From: Nitrospirota bacterium
GTDB lineage: Bacteria > Nitrospirota > Thermodesulfovibrionia > Thermodesulfovibrionales > UBA9159
DNA length: 60,220 nt
Direction of reading: 5' to 3'
Assembly (NCBI GenBank): GCA_023475105.1
Contig: JAMCWJ010000077.1
Span: 1 to 60,220 of the forward strand
Part shown: positions 38,622-46,769 of the stretch, in pieces
Numbering within the stretch: the first letter of the stretch is position 1
How the letters are laid out: every line of letters starts with the position of its first letter
Translations under genes and position numbers: made by a program
The notes under the pieces: model-generated
What the model was told of the DNA's origin: nothing
What the model saw: only the letters and a program-made list of their open reading frames with translations
The model's database searches: none

Positions 38622-39953
38622 TCATTCTTCCTTGAGTACTCTCCAGAGGGTTGTTCGCGATATGCCCAGAAGCTCTGCTGCCTTGGATTTGTTGCCTCCG
38701 ACCAGCTCAAGAACCTTCTCGGCATACTCCCTGTTCAGTTCATCGATAGTCATGACTTGGCCGGGCTCCCTGGTTTCAATTTGAAATATCATCAGGCTCT
38801 GGGGCAAACTGCCCGGGGTAATAAGAGGGGTCTTCTCCAGGATTATAGCCCTCTCAATGATATTCTCCAGTTCCCTCACGTTTCCCGGGAAACTGTAATG
38901 CATAAGGATCTCCATCGTCGCCTTCGAGATACCCGTTATCTTCTTGTTAGATTTGGGGAGATGCTTCTGGAGGAAATAAAGGGCGAGGGGCTCGATGTCG
39001 TCTTTTCTGTCTCTCAGCGCAGGGATGAATATCTCCATAATGTTGAGCCTGTAATAGAGGTCTTCCCTGAACCTTCCCTCATGTATGAGGTTTCTCACCG
39101 GCTGGTTGGTGGCGGCGACGAACCTCACATCGACCTTGATCGCCCTTGTGCCGCCGACCCTGTAAAACTCGCCTTCCTCAATCACCTTAAGGAGTTTTGC
39201 CTGGAGGTTCGGCGCCATCTCGGATATTTCGTCAAGGAAAAGGGTCCCCGAGTCGGCGATTTCGACGAGACCCTGCTTTGTCCGTACCGCGCCGGTAAAC
39301 GACCCCTTTTCATGTCCGAAGAGCTCGCTGGCGAGGAGTTCTTCGGTGAGCGTGGCGCAGTTGATCGAAAGGAAGGGCATGTTCTGTCTCCTGCTCGTGA
39401 AATGGATGATCTTTGCGAGCAGGCTTTTTCCGACCCCGGTCTCTCCTGTCAGCAGCACGTTGCAATCGGAGTCCTTTATCCCTTCTATGACGTTCAGTAT
39501 GTTCTGCATGCTCTCGCTCTTTGCAATAATCGAAATGGTCTTGTTCATCCCGAAGTAGGCCTTCAGCGCGACGTTCTCTTTCCTCAGGATTCTCCGTTCC
39601 TGGATGTTTTTTACCTTCAGGATCAGTTCGTCAAGGTCAAAGGGCTTTGTGACGTACTCATACGCCCCTTTCTTCATCGCCTCGACCGCCGAGCCGATGC
39701 TGCCGAAGCCGGTGATGATCAGGACCTCGATCTCATAGTCCTTTTCCTTCGCCTTTTCAAGGAGTTCTATGCCGTTCATCTCGGGCATCTTTATATCGGT
39801 GATGAGCACGTCGTAATGGTCGCGGCTGATCTGCTCGAGGGCCTCCCGTCCGTTCTTCGTCCCTGTGACGTCGTAGCCTTCCCTCTTGAGGGTATACACG
39901 AGGTGCTTGAGCGTAATCTCTTCGTCTTCTGCGACGAGTATCCTGAATTTCAT
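38622..39953 (-). CDS. Sigma54-dependent response regulator (active copy)
   Basis: 443 residues. Receiver with phosphoacceptor in LITDIKMPE, AAA+ with Walker A GETGVGKS, sigma54 loop GSFTGA (a tolerated variant of GAFTGA), Walker B LFLDEIS, arginine finger FREDLYYRLN, and C-terminal HTH (KSKAAELLGISRTTLWRVLKEE). All catalytic positions are present. ATG overlaps the upstream kinase stop by 4 bases. With the kinase it likely controls the sigma54 promoter at 36826. Confidence 0.93.
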   Translation of the reverse strand: MKFRILVAEDEEITLKHLVYTLKREGYDVTGTKNGREALEQISRDHYDVLITDIKMPEMNGIELLEKAKEKDYEIEVLIITGFGSIGSAVEAMKKGAYEYVTKPFDLDELILKVKNIQERRILRKENVALKAYFGMNKTISIIAKSESMQNILNVIEGIKDSDCNVLLTGETGVGKSLLAKIIHFTSRRQNMPFLSINCATLTEELLASELFGHEKGSFTGAVRTKQGLVEIADSGTLFLDEISEMAPNLQAKLLKVIEEGEFYRVGGTRAIKVDVRFVAATNQPVRNLIHEGRFREDLYYRLNIMEIFIPALRDRKDDIEPLALYFLQKHLPKSNKKITGISKATMEILMHYSFPGNVRELENIIERAIILEKTPLITPGSLPQSLMIFQIETREPGQVMTIDELNREYAEKVLELVGGNKSKAAELLGISRTTLWRVLKEE

Positions 39954-41524
39954 AGTGTACGGTCTCTTACCGGCAGAGTAATCGTAAATGCCGTTCCCTT
40001 TCCCTCCTCACTCGCGACATCGATTTTACCGCCATGTTTCTTGATTATATTGAAGACAATCGCAAGCCCGAGCCCCGTGCCCTTGTCCCTTGTAGTATAG
40101 AACGGCTCGAATATCTTTTCTACCGCGTCGGTGGGAATCCCCCTTCCCGTGTCGGAAACTCTGACCTGCACGGAAGGACCCTTGCCCCGGATTTCGACCT
40201 TCACGTCGCCTGCCCCGGACATCGCCTCGATCGCGTTGGTGAAAAGGTTGATGAACACCCTCTCCAGCTGTTCGGGGTCCGCAGCTATCTTTATGTCCTC
40301 TGCGTCCGCGTCCACGGAAAAACGTATTCTCGTGGTGTCCGCGGAAGAGCTCGCAAGCTTGTAGGCGCCCATGATGACCTCTTTGAGATCGACCTCCTGC
40401 TTGAGCGGTTCCCTCCCCCTGGCATATTCGAGCAGGTCTCCCACGATGCGCTTTACCCTGATCGTCTGGCCCACGATGTCGTTCAGGACTTCGCTTACCA
40501 TGGGCGAACAGTGCTCCGACTTCTCTCTTTCGAGTATCTGCGCAGACAGATAGATGTTGTTCAGCGGGTTGTTCAGTTCATGGGCCACGCCCGAGGCGAG
40601 AGTGCCTATGGCGGCCAGTTTTTTCGAGCGGAGAAGTTCCGCATTCTTTTTCTCTATCTCCGCTTCCCTCTGGGCGAGCTGTTCTTCCATTTCATTGAAT
40701 TTCCGGACGAGCACTCCCACCTCATCCTTCCCCCTCGATACGGGCATGCCGGAAAAATCTCCTCTCCCGGTCTTTTCGATGACGGCGATGAGCTGCCGGA
40801 GGCGGCTCACCACGTTCCTGGTGATGAGGAAAAGAATGCTTATCCCGCTCACCAGGAAGAGTGGGAAAAAGATGAGGATAGCGATTTTCGATATGGTGGT
40901 GACTCTTTCTGCGTTCCTCCTGGCGATTCCGTCGAGTTCTTTCGACACAACCAGGACTTCTTCGCCCGTTTTTCTCAGGACATTTATGTCGGAATCGAGC
41001 TCTCTCAGCTCTGCGATTACCCTGCCATCAGGGGGGAACGAAAACATCTTCTCGAGATATTCCGCGCTCTGAAGAGGCCGCTCGTAAATCGAAAGTTCGA
41101 GCAGGGGGAAGAACTTCGCATAGCGGTCATAAGAAGGGCTCGACTCACCGAGCTCCCGCAACAGGTTCCTTATGGAGGCTTCTATTTTCTGGAACCGCTG
41201 CCTGTATTGACCCACGTATGTCCTTAGTGCCGTCAGTTTCCCGGACTTGTCGATACGGAGATTTTCCGTCAGGAGGGCGTCGAGCGCCATAAGATACTGA
41301 TGCACCGCGTCCGACTCCGAGCTCGACGTCCGGGAGCCGTAGAGAAAGAAGTTCTTTTCGTGCCTCCTCAACTGAAGGGTCATGCTTCGTATCGAATCAG
41401 TGAGTTCGAGAAAGCGTATCTCGTTCCTTATTTCGATGAAGTTGACGTATTCATACGCGGTGAGGATTGCGATGATGAATGCGCTGATAAAAAAACCGAG
41501 TGCTATCTTCTTCTTCAGTGACAT
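39950..41524 (-). CDS. Membrane sensor histidine kinase of the usp-tauE circuit
   Basis: 524 residues. Helix 1, a helical periplasmic domain of about 190 residues with RRHEKNFFLYG (as in the kinase at 25903), helix 2 (IAILIFFPLFLVSGISILFLI), HAMP, a coiled coil, HisKA with AHELNNPLN and an ATPase domain (NLFTNAIEA, DTGRGIP, GTGLGL). The EKNFFLY motif resembles HBM-type ligand sensors. The signal is unknown. It is translationally coupled to the active regulator gene, with the pseudo-regulator gene third. Confidence 0.92.
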   Translation of the reverse strand: MSLKKKIALGFFISAFIIAILTAYEYVNFIEIRNEIRFLELTDSIRSMTLQLRRHEKNFFLYGSRTSSSESDAVHQYLMALDALLTENLRIDKSGKLTALRTYVGQYRQRFQKIEASIRNLLRELGESSPSYDRYAKFFPLLELSIYERPLQSAEYLEKMFSFPPDGRVIAELRELDSDINVLRKTGEEVLVVSKELDGIARRNAERVTTISKIAILIFFPLFLVSGISILFLITRNVVSRLRQLIAVIEKTGRGDFSGMPVSRGKDEVGVLVRKFNEMEEQLAQREAEIEKKNAELLRSKKLAAIGTLASGVAHELNNPLNNIYLSAQILEREKSEHCSPMVSEVLNDIVGQTIRVKRIVGDLLEYARGREPLKQEVDLKEVIMGAYKLASSSADTTRIRFSVDADAEDIKIAADPEQLERVFINLFTNAIEAMSGAGDVKVEIRGKGPSVQVRVSDTGRGIPTDAVEKIFEPFYTTRDKGTGLGLAIVFNIIKKHGGKIDVASEEGKGTAFTITLPVRDRTL

Positions 41525-41562
41525 GGCAAATTCTGTTTTATTCTATATCATTGGAGACGGAA

Positions 41563-41749
41563 AGTATAACAGAATCTCTCTCTGTTATTGCATAACGGCG
41601 TGCAGGGCATCCCTCAAACCCTTTTAAGGCGTCGGGATTGATCAGGGCATGGTGTCGGGTAGAGAGGCTTCTCTGAATAGTATTTCGCGCTTTCTTACAA
41701 TCTGCGGGGCTTCCGGTGCCGTAAGGAATCGCTGAAAAAGGCTTTTCGG
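41563..41749 (-). repeat. Intergenic dispersed repeat, copy 2
   Basis: Reverse-complement partner of 22752-22930. Here it lies in the 269-base gap upstream of the kinase gene and runs in the same direction as that gene. Its 3' end carries a TATACT box that could serve as the kinase promoter. A 103-codon open frame crosses this copy but is broken in the other copy. Confidence 0.75.
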
Positions 41750-41793
41750 ACTGCTCTCCCAGCCAGGGCTTGGCAGCGTATGCGCCGGCTATT

Positions 41794-42396
41794 CTACCGG
41801 TGGGGGTTGCGGCGGGACCTGAAAGATCTGTAGAGAAAAAAAAGCGCAATCAGCACCACGGCGACGAAAATCGCGAGGTGTTCGATCCGTGAGATGTCCT
41901 TCTTGAGTATCTGAAGGCTGTTACCGCCCAGATATCCGGCCCCGACCATGATCGCCATCGTCACGACAGAGGACACGCCGTCGGCAGCGAGGAACCTCGG
42001 GAAAGACATCCGCATGACGCCTGCCGAAAGGAAAAGCTGGGCTCTCAACCCGACGAGATGCCTCCCGACCAGAATTACGAGCACTCCATACTTTCGGAAC
42101 TTTTCTTCGAGGGCTGCGAGCCTCTCCGGCGAGATCACCTTCTGGAACCTCTTGTGGGTGACGATCTTGCGGCCGTACTTTTTTCCGACAAAAAAGAGGC
42201 CTACATCAGTCAGCAGCAGACCCCCATACACCACGAGGAGGGCAGGGACGGCTTCGACGACTTTTCCCGCGATCAAGAAGCCGCAAAGCATGAGAGTCGT
42301 ATCCTCCGGAAAAGGGAAACCGAGGCCCCCGAGGATGAGGAGCAGGAAAAGGCCGAAGTACGGAAACTGCTCGATAATGGCCGAAATTTGGAGCAT
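41794..42396 (-). CDS. DedA/SNARE-associated family membrane protein
   Basis: About 200 residues with the DedA pattern: GGLGFPFPEDTTLMLCG near the N terminus, FFVGKKYGRKIV, then GRHLVGLRAQLFLSAG, and C-terminal membrane helices. Family members flip undecaprenyl phosphate or phospholipids, or affect envelope charge. Two ATGs are possible; 42405 overlaps the TATAAT box, so 42396 is the likely start, giving a leaderless message. Transcribed alone. Confidence 0.9.
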   Translation of the reverse strand: MLQISAIIEQFPYFGLFLLLILGGLGFPFPEDTTLMLCGFLIAGKVVEAVPALLVVYGGLLLTDVGLFFVGKKYGRKIVTHKRFQKVISPERLAALEEKFRKYGVLVILVGRHLVGLRAQLFLSAGVMRMSFPRFLAADGVSSVVTMAIMVGAGYLGGNSLQILKKDISRIEHLAIFVAVVLIALFFLYRSFRSRRNPHR

Positions 42397-42403
42397 AGGC
42401 AGC

Positions 42404-42409
42404 ATTATA
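42404..42409 (-). promoter_or_regulatory. -10 box for the dedA-type gene, predicting a leaderless mRNA
   Basis: Perfect TATAAT on the minus strand; seven bases later comes the ATG at 42396. The -35 (TTCCAA at 18 bases) is weak. No ribosome site is visible. Confidence 0.5.
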
Positions 42410-42563
42410 GCTTACAGGATGGGGACATTGGAACCCGGTGAGCCGATCGTGCCTCTGCCGGACAGAGCGTAAGAAAATCCGGGGATGGCGCAAAAACCCG
42501 ATGAACCGGCACAGAATTCGAGCAAGGGTACAAACGCGACTTGGCCTGCCTCAAATCAGCCGT

Positions 42564-45500
42564 CTAAATGTCCCGCTCTTTTTTCTCGAATCTGCCAAAG
42601 CGCAACGCGAGTGCCGGAAGAATGAGAAGATTCAGCGCCGTCGATGAAATAAGACCGCCGAGAATAATCAACGCCATGGGGCCCTCTATCTCGCGGCCGG
42701 GCGCTCCGCTTCCAATGGCAAGAGGCAGAAGGCCGAAAGCGGTTACCGAGGCAGTCATCAATATCGGCACGAGCCGTTCCGAAGCGCCCCTCATGGCCGC
42801 TTCCAATCCCCATGCTATATTCTCATTCCGTACAAGGTGCTCGTAGTGAGAGATAAGCATAATGGAATTTCTGAGCGTGATCCCAAACAGGGTAACAAAG
42901 CCTACCATCGATCCGATCGAAAGTCGTCCTCCCAAAAAGGCGAGCGTTACGAGCATCCCGCCCACCATCGCAAAAGGCAGATTGAGGAGGACAAGGAGCA
43001 GGTTGCGCCAATGGCCCGTAACCACCGATAAAAGAATCAGAATGCCTATTCCCGCCAGAAGCGAATGGACGAGCAGGTCACGCCGCGAACGGGCCTGCGT
43101 CTCGGCGACCCCCGTGAATTCGATAAACGTCCCGGCCGGCAGACTGACCTTTGCGGCTATCTGTCTTTGGGCGTCGTTCGCAAAGGAGCTGAAAGCCCGG
43201 CCGCTTATGTTGCAGGTCACGGTCTGGACGCGCCTTGCGCCGTCATGCCCCACGGAATACCGCGCGGAGGTCTCTTGAATATCCGCAAGCTGGCGCAGGA
43301 AGACATAAGTGCCCTGGGGATTGCGTAACGGCAGGGAACCGACGTCCGCAATTGTTTTTCTCCCTTTCGGCTCAAGGATTACCGAGACGTCAAATACCCG
43401 GTCTCCCTCGTATGCCTGGCCGACGATAACGCCCTGGTAAGCGGCGCTGATGGCATCCATCACGTCCACGGGCTTGAGTCCCCATCGTTCAACGTCTGCC
43501 TCCCTGAGTCTGACAGTAAGCTGAGGAGCGCCCGGAGGTGACTGCACCCGCACCTCCACGGCGCCTTTCACGCCGCCAAGCACCTGCGCCACTTCCTGAG
43601 CCTTTTCTGAAATGACATCCAGATCGTCCCCAAAGACATTGACGGCTACGGAAGCCGTGTACCCGGAGACCGTCTCCTCGATACGCTCCGAGAGGAAGGT
43701 CTTGACCGAGTAGGCTATGCCCGGGAAACGGGACATGACCTCCCGTATTTTTTCCAAGGCGTCCCCGGGTTGTTTCCCTGGCTTAAAACTCACAATCATC
43801 TCGCTCGAATTCGGCCCCCTTGTCTCTTCCGATTTTTCAGCCCTGCCTGCCTTTTGGGCAACCGAACCTACAAAGGGCAGTTTCATTAGTTCCACCGCGG
43901 CCCGGCTGCCAAGCCGCAGGGATTCCTGAAGCGATGTCCCAGGGGCCTCCGACATATGGACCAGGAAATTCCCCTCCTTCAGTTTGGGAAGGAATTCGCC
44001 TTCCAGGAAGGGGACCGTCGCCAGCACGGAGATGATCAGGACGGCTGCTACACCGGCAACAATCTTAGGGCTCTTCTCGACCCTGAGCAGGTTCTTACGG
44101 TACCGCTCCTTTAGCCATTTCGCAACGGGCGGATCCTTTTCCGGCAAGTCCGCCCGGCCGAGAAGCAGCAGGCATAGAGCGGGCGTAACCGTAAGGGCAG
44201 TAATCAGGGAGGCCAGGATGGCCAATATATATGCGATGCCGAGCGGGGCGAAGATCCTTCCGGCAACGCCGGAGATGGTCAACACGGGGATGAATACGAG
44301 CACCACGGCAAACGTCGCGTATACCACGGAGCTCCTAACCTCGATGGAGGCATCGAATAGGACGCTTGAAACGGGGCGGGGAGTCTCCGAATAGCGGTTT
44401 TCGCGGATCCTCCGGAATATGTTCTCGACGTCTATAACAGCGTCGTCAACCACCTCTCCTATAGCTATCGCCAACCCGCCCAGCGTCATCGTATTCAGGC
44501 TGTAGCCCAGGCGTTCCAGGACCGTTACGGCTGCAAGGAGCGAGAGCGGGATAGCAGCACATGATATCGCCGCCGTGCGGAGATTGAAAAGAAAGAGAAA
44601 CAGTATGGCAACGACGAGTACAGCACCAAGGAAAAGGGACGACCGCACATTGTGAATTGCTGTTGCAATAAGGCTGGCAGGCCTGAAGAGGGCCGGGTAG
44701 AGCGTTATCCCTTGCTTGAAGAGTGCAGGGCGCAGCTCCTTAATAGCCTTTTCCAGCTTTTTGGTCACTTCGACTGTGTTGGCGCCATACTGGGCGGAAA
44801 CCTGGAGAAGGACGCCCGGTTTCCCCATAATGGAGGCGGACCCGAAGGGAGGTTCGGGGCCGTAGGTTACGTTTGCTACGTCCCCGAGCGTCACGTTGGC
44901 GCCGTCCTTGTGCAGAAGGACGACCCCGCTGAACTCGTGAGGAGACAGGGGCTGACCGCTGGTTTGAAGGGTTATCCGCTGATTCTCGTTGTCTGCGAAA
45001 CCGGCCCCGCGAACGCCGGTACCGCGTCCGGCCGCCGCAATGACATCTTCGATGGATATGCCGTATTTTATCAATCTCTCCGGCCGCACCTGTATCTGAA
45101 GCTGTTTTACATCACCTCCGAAGACGGCTATCTTGGCAGCCCCGGGGACAGCGAGGAGGGTCCGCTTGACCGTCCAGTCTGCCGCGGTCCTCAAATCCAT
45201 CGGTGAGAGCTTATCCGAGATTAGCCCCAGCGCCAGCACGACATCGGTTGACGATGTGAGAGGGGTCATTACAGGCGTCCTGATTCCCCGGGGCAGTTCC
45301 CCGGCAATCGAAGACAGTCGCTCGGCTATCATCTGCCTGGCCAGGTAGATGTCGCTTCCGGTCTTGAACGTGATTGTTATCGCGGAGAATCCCTGTATAG
45401 AACTCGATCGCATGGATTCAATCCCCTGCACTCCGCTTATGGCGCTCTCGACCTGCCTTGTAACGAGCGCTTCCACCTGCTCCGGCGAAAGGCCGGGCGC

Positions 45501-45707
45501 CTCGGCATGGATCGTTACCTGGGGTGGGGCGAAATCCGGGAAGACATCGTACTTTGCCTTTGTGAGCGAGTAAATGCCATAGCCCAGAAACACGAAAGCA
45601 AGCGCGATTATTATGCCCTTAAACCTCAGGGAAAACCGGACGATGCGGCTGAGAATTCCGCTGCCGGCGCCAGGGGTTTCAGCCCCGTATTTTTCTTTTC
45701 CGTCCAA
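42564..45707 (-). CDS. RND efflux pump inner-membrane subunit (CusA/CzcA family)
   Basis: 1047 residues with twelve membrane helices and two large periplasmic loops. Family marks: DVFPDFAPPQVTI near residue 54, GGLAIAIGEVVDDAVIDVENIFRR in helix 4 (acidic proton relay), and GNFLVHM in the second loop. The D-D...D/E set is typical of heavy-metal RND pumps, but it matches neither the CzcA (DFGxxxDGA) nor the CusA (AxGxxxDxx) helix exactly, so the metal is uncertain. The start is TTG, 3 bases after the adaptor stop; no ATG would keep the first helix. Last gene of the OMF-MFP-RND operon. Confidence 0.9.
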   Translation of the reverse strand: MDGKEKYGAETPGAGSGILSRIVRFSLRFKGIIIALAFVFLGYGIYSLTKAKYDVFPDFAPPQVTIHAEAPGLSPEQVEALVTRQVESAISGVQGIESMRSSSIQGFSAITITFKTGSDIYLARQMIAERLSSIAGELPRGIRTPVMTPLTSSTDVVLALGLISDKLSPMDLRTAADWTVKRTLLAVPGAAKIAVFGGDVKQLQIQVRPERLIKYGISIEDVIAAAGRGTGVRGAGFADNENQRITLQTSGQPLSPHEFSGVVLLHKDGANVTLGDVANVTYGPEPPFGSASIMGKPGVLLQVSAQYGANTVEVTKKLEKAIKELRPALFKQGITLYPALFRPASLIATAIHNVRSSLFLGAVLVVAILFLFLFNLRTAAISCAAIPLSLLAAVTVLERLGYSLNTMTLGGLAIAIGEVVDDAVIDVENIFRRIRENRYSETPRPVSSVLFDASIEVRSSVVYATFAVVLVFIPVLTISGVAGRIFAPLGIAYILAILASLITALTVTPALCLLLLGRADLPEKDPPVAKWLKERYRKNLLRVEKSPKIVAGVAAVLIISVLATVPFLEGEFLPKLKEGNFLVHMSEAPGTSLQESLRLGSRAAVELMKLPFVGSVAQKAGRAEKSEETRGPNSSEMIVSFKPGKQPGDALEKIREVMSRFPGIAYSVKTFLSERIEETVSGYTASVAVNVFGDDLDVISEKAQEVAQVLGGVKGAVEVRVQSPPGAPQLTVRLREADVERWGLKPVDVMDAISAAYQGVIVGQAYEGDRVFDVSVILEPKGRKTIADVGSLPLRNPQGTYVFLRQLADIQETSARYSVGHDGARRVQTVTCNISGRAFSSFANDAQRQIAAKVSLPAGTFIEFTGVAETQARSRRDLLVHSLLAGIGILILLSVVTGHWRNLLLVLLNLPFAMVGGMLVTLAFLGGRLSIGSMVGFVTLFGITLRNSIMLISHYEHLVRNENIAWGLEAAMRGASERLVPILMTASVTAFGLLPLAIGSGAPGREIEGPMALIILGGLISSTALNLLILPALALRFGRFEKKERDI

Positions 45708-45710
45708 TAT

Positions 45711-46769
45711 CTAATCGTCCTCGTCTTCCTCTCCGCCGCCGGTGGGTTGGGACGGGAGGAGTTCCTGGGACATGAGGATTTGCGCGCCCGCGATAACCGC
45801 CATTTCCCCCGGCGTGAAACCTTCCCGGACGAAATAGCCTTTTCCTCCCCGGACTGGATTCACTGTCGGCACCTCACGCCTGGAAAAGTGTTCCGGATCA
45901 GTTTGCACATAGGCCCAAGCCTTGTTCTGAGACCAGACAACGGCGGAAAATGGGACGATTACCCCCTTGATGCTTGGGCCGACCGGAATGAAGGACCCGA
46001 CATTCAGTCCCGGTATCAGGAAGGGATGTGAAGAGGCTGCGTACAGAAAACCTATTCCCTGAGTATGCCGATCGGCGCTTGGAGCGCGGCTCACAAACCT
46101 GGCGGAGAAAAGCTTTGGTCCTGAGGCCTGAATTCTGATAGACGCCGGTGCTGCCTCTATGACTCTGTCCGACGGCAGCGTAATCCTGATCAGGACCTCG
46201 TTTAGTTCCGTCAAGTGGTTAAACTCCGGCGAAGGATTGAATATCCATTCTGCAACGACTCCGCCCCACTGCACCAAGGCTGCCTGTTTGACGGCTTGCA
46301 GTCTTTCTCTTGATGCGTATGCATCCGCTTCATTGGAAACCAGCGCCGCACTTGCAGCCTGCAGGGCCTTATCGGAAATATTGCGATTGTCCTCATTCAG
46401 CTTTTTCAGCCTTTCGTATTCCTTGCGTGAAACATCGAGGGCAGCCTCGGCCCTTTCAGAAGAGGCCTTCGCAGCCAGGTAACTGCTCCTGATATCTATC
46501 AATGCCTCGGGCCGCAGTACAGTCCCGTAAGCCTGGAATTCCTCCCGATGAAAGACACTCTTAAGAGGCGCGACGACAATCCCGGATTTTTCCTGTGCGG
46601 ACTTATCGAGCGTGAGCACAGTCTCGCCGTGCTGAACAATTACTTTCGGCGCTATTTTCGATTCACCTCTTTCCTCTGCGCCCTTCTTGCATCCCGATAC
46701 GAAAATCAGCAAAACTGCGATTACAACCAAAAGCGCGGACGATAGGGTATTTCGGTCCTCGGATCTCAT
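45711..46769 (-). CDS. RND periplasmic adaptor lipoprotein (MFP family)
   Basis: 352 residues. Signal peptide with lipobox VSGC, a hairpin of two long helices (about residues 85-165: SSYLAAKASSERAEAALDVSRKEYERLKKLNEDN...) flanked by barrel-sandwich beta strands, and a C-terminal acidic tail (EEDEDD). It bridges the inner-membrane pump and the outer-membrane channel. ATG overlaps the channel gene stop by 4 bases. The acidic end could bind metal ions; that is conjecture. Confidence 0.88.
   Translation of the reverse strand: MRSEDRNTLSSALLVVIAVLLIFVSGCKKGAEERGESKIAPKVIVQHGETVLTLDKSAQEKSGIVVAPLKSVFHREEFQAYGTVLRPEALIDIRSSYLAAKASSERAEAALDVSRKEYERLKKLNEDNRNISDKALQAASAALVSNEADAYASRERLQAVKQAALVQWGGVVAEWIFNPSPEFNHLTELNEVLIRITLPSDRVIEAAPASIRIQASGPKLFSARFVSRAPSADRHTQGIGFLYAASSHPFLIPGLNVGSFIPVGPSIKGVIVPFSAVVWSQNKAWAYVQTDPEHFSRREVPTVNPVRGGKGYFVREGFTPGEMAVIAGAQILMSQELLPSQPTGGGEEDEDD

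Noticed and set aside
37577..40100. Long plus-strand frames opposite the two activators
   Set aside because: Two similar shadow frames arise because the two regulators are themselves paralogues; no coding evidence of their own.
41538..41849. 103-codon minus-strand frame over repeat copy 2
   Set aside because: The matching region of copy 1 is broken by a stop and a one-base shift, so the frame is not conserved; it also overlaps the dedA-type gene end.
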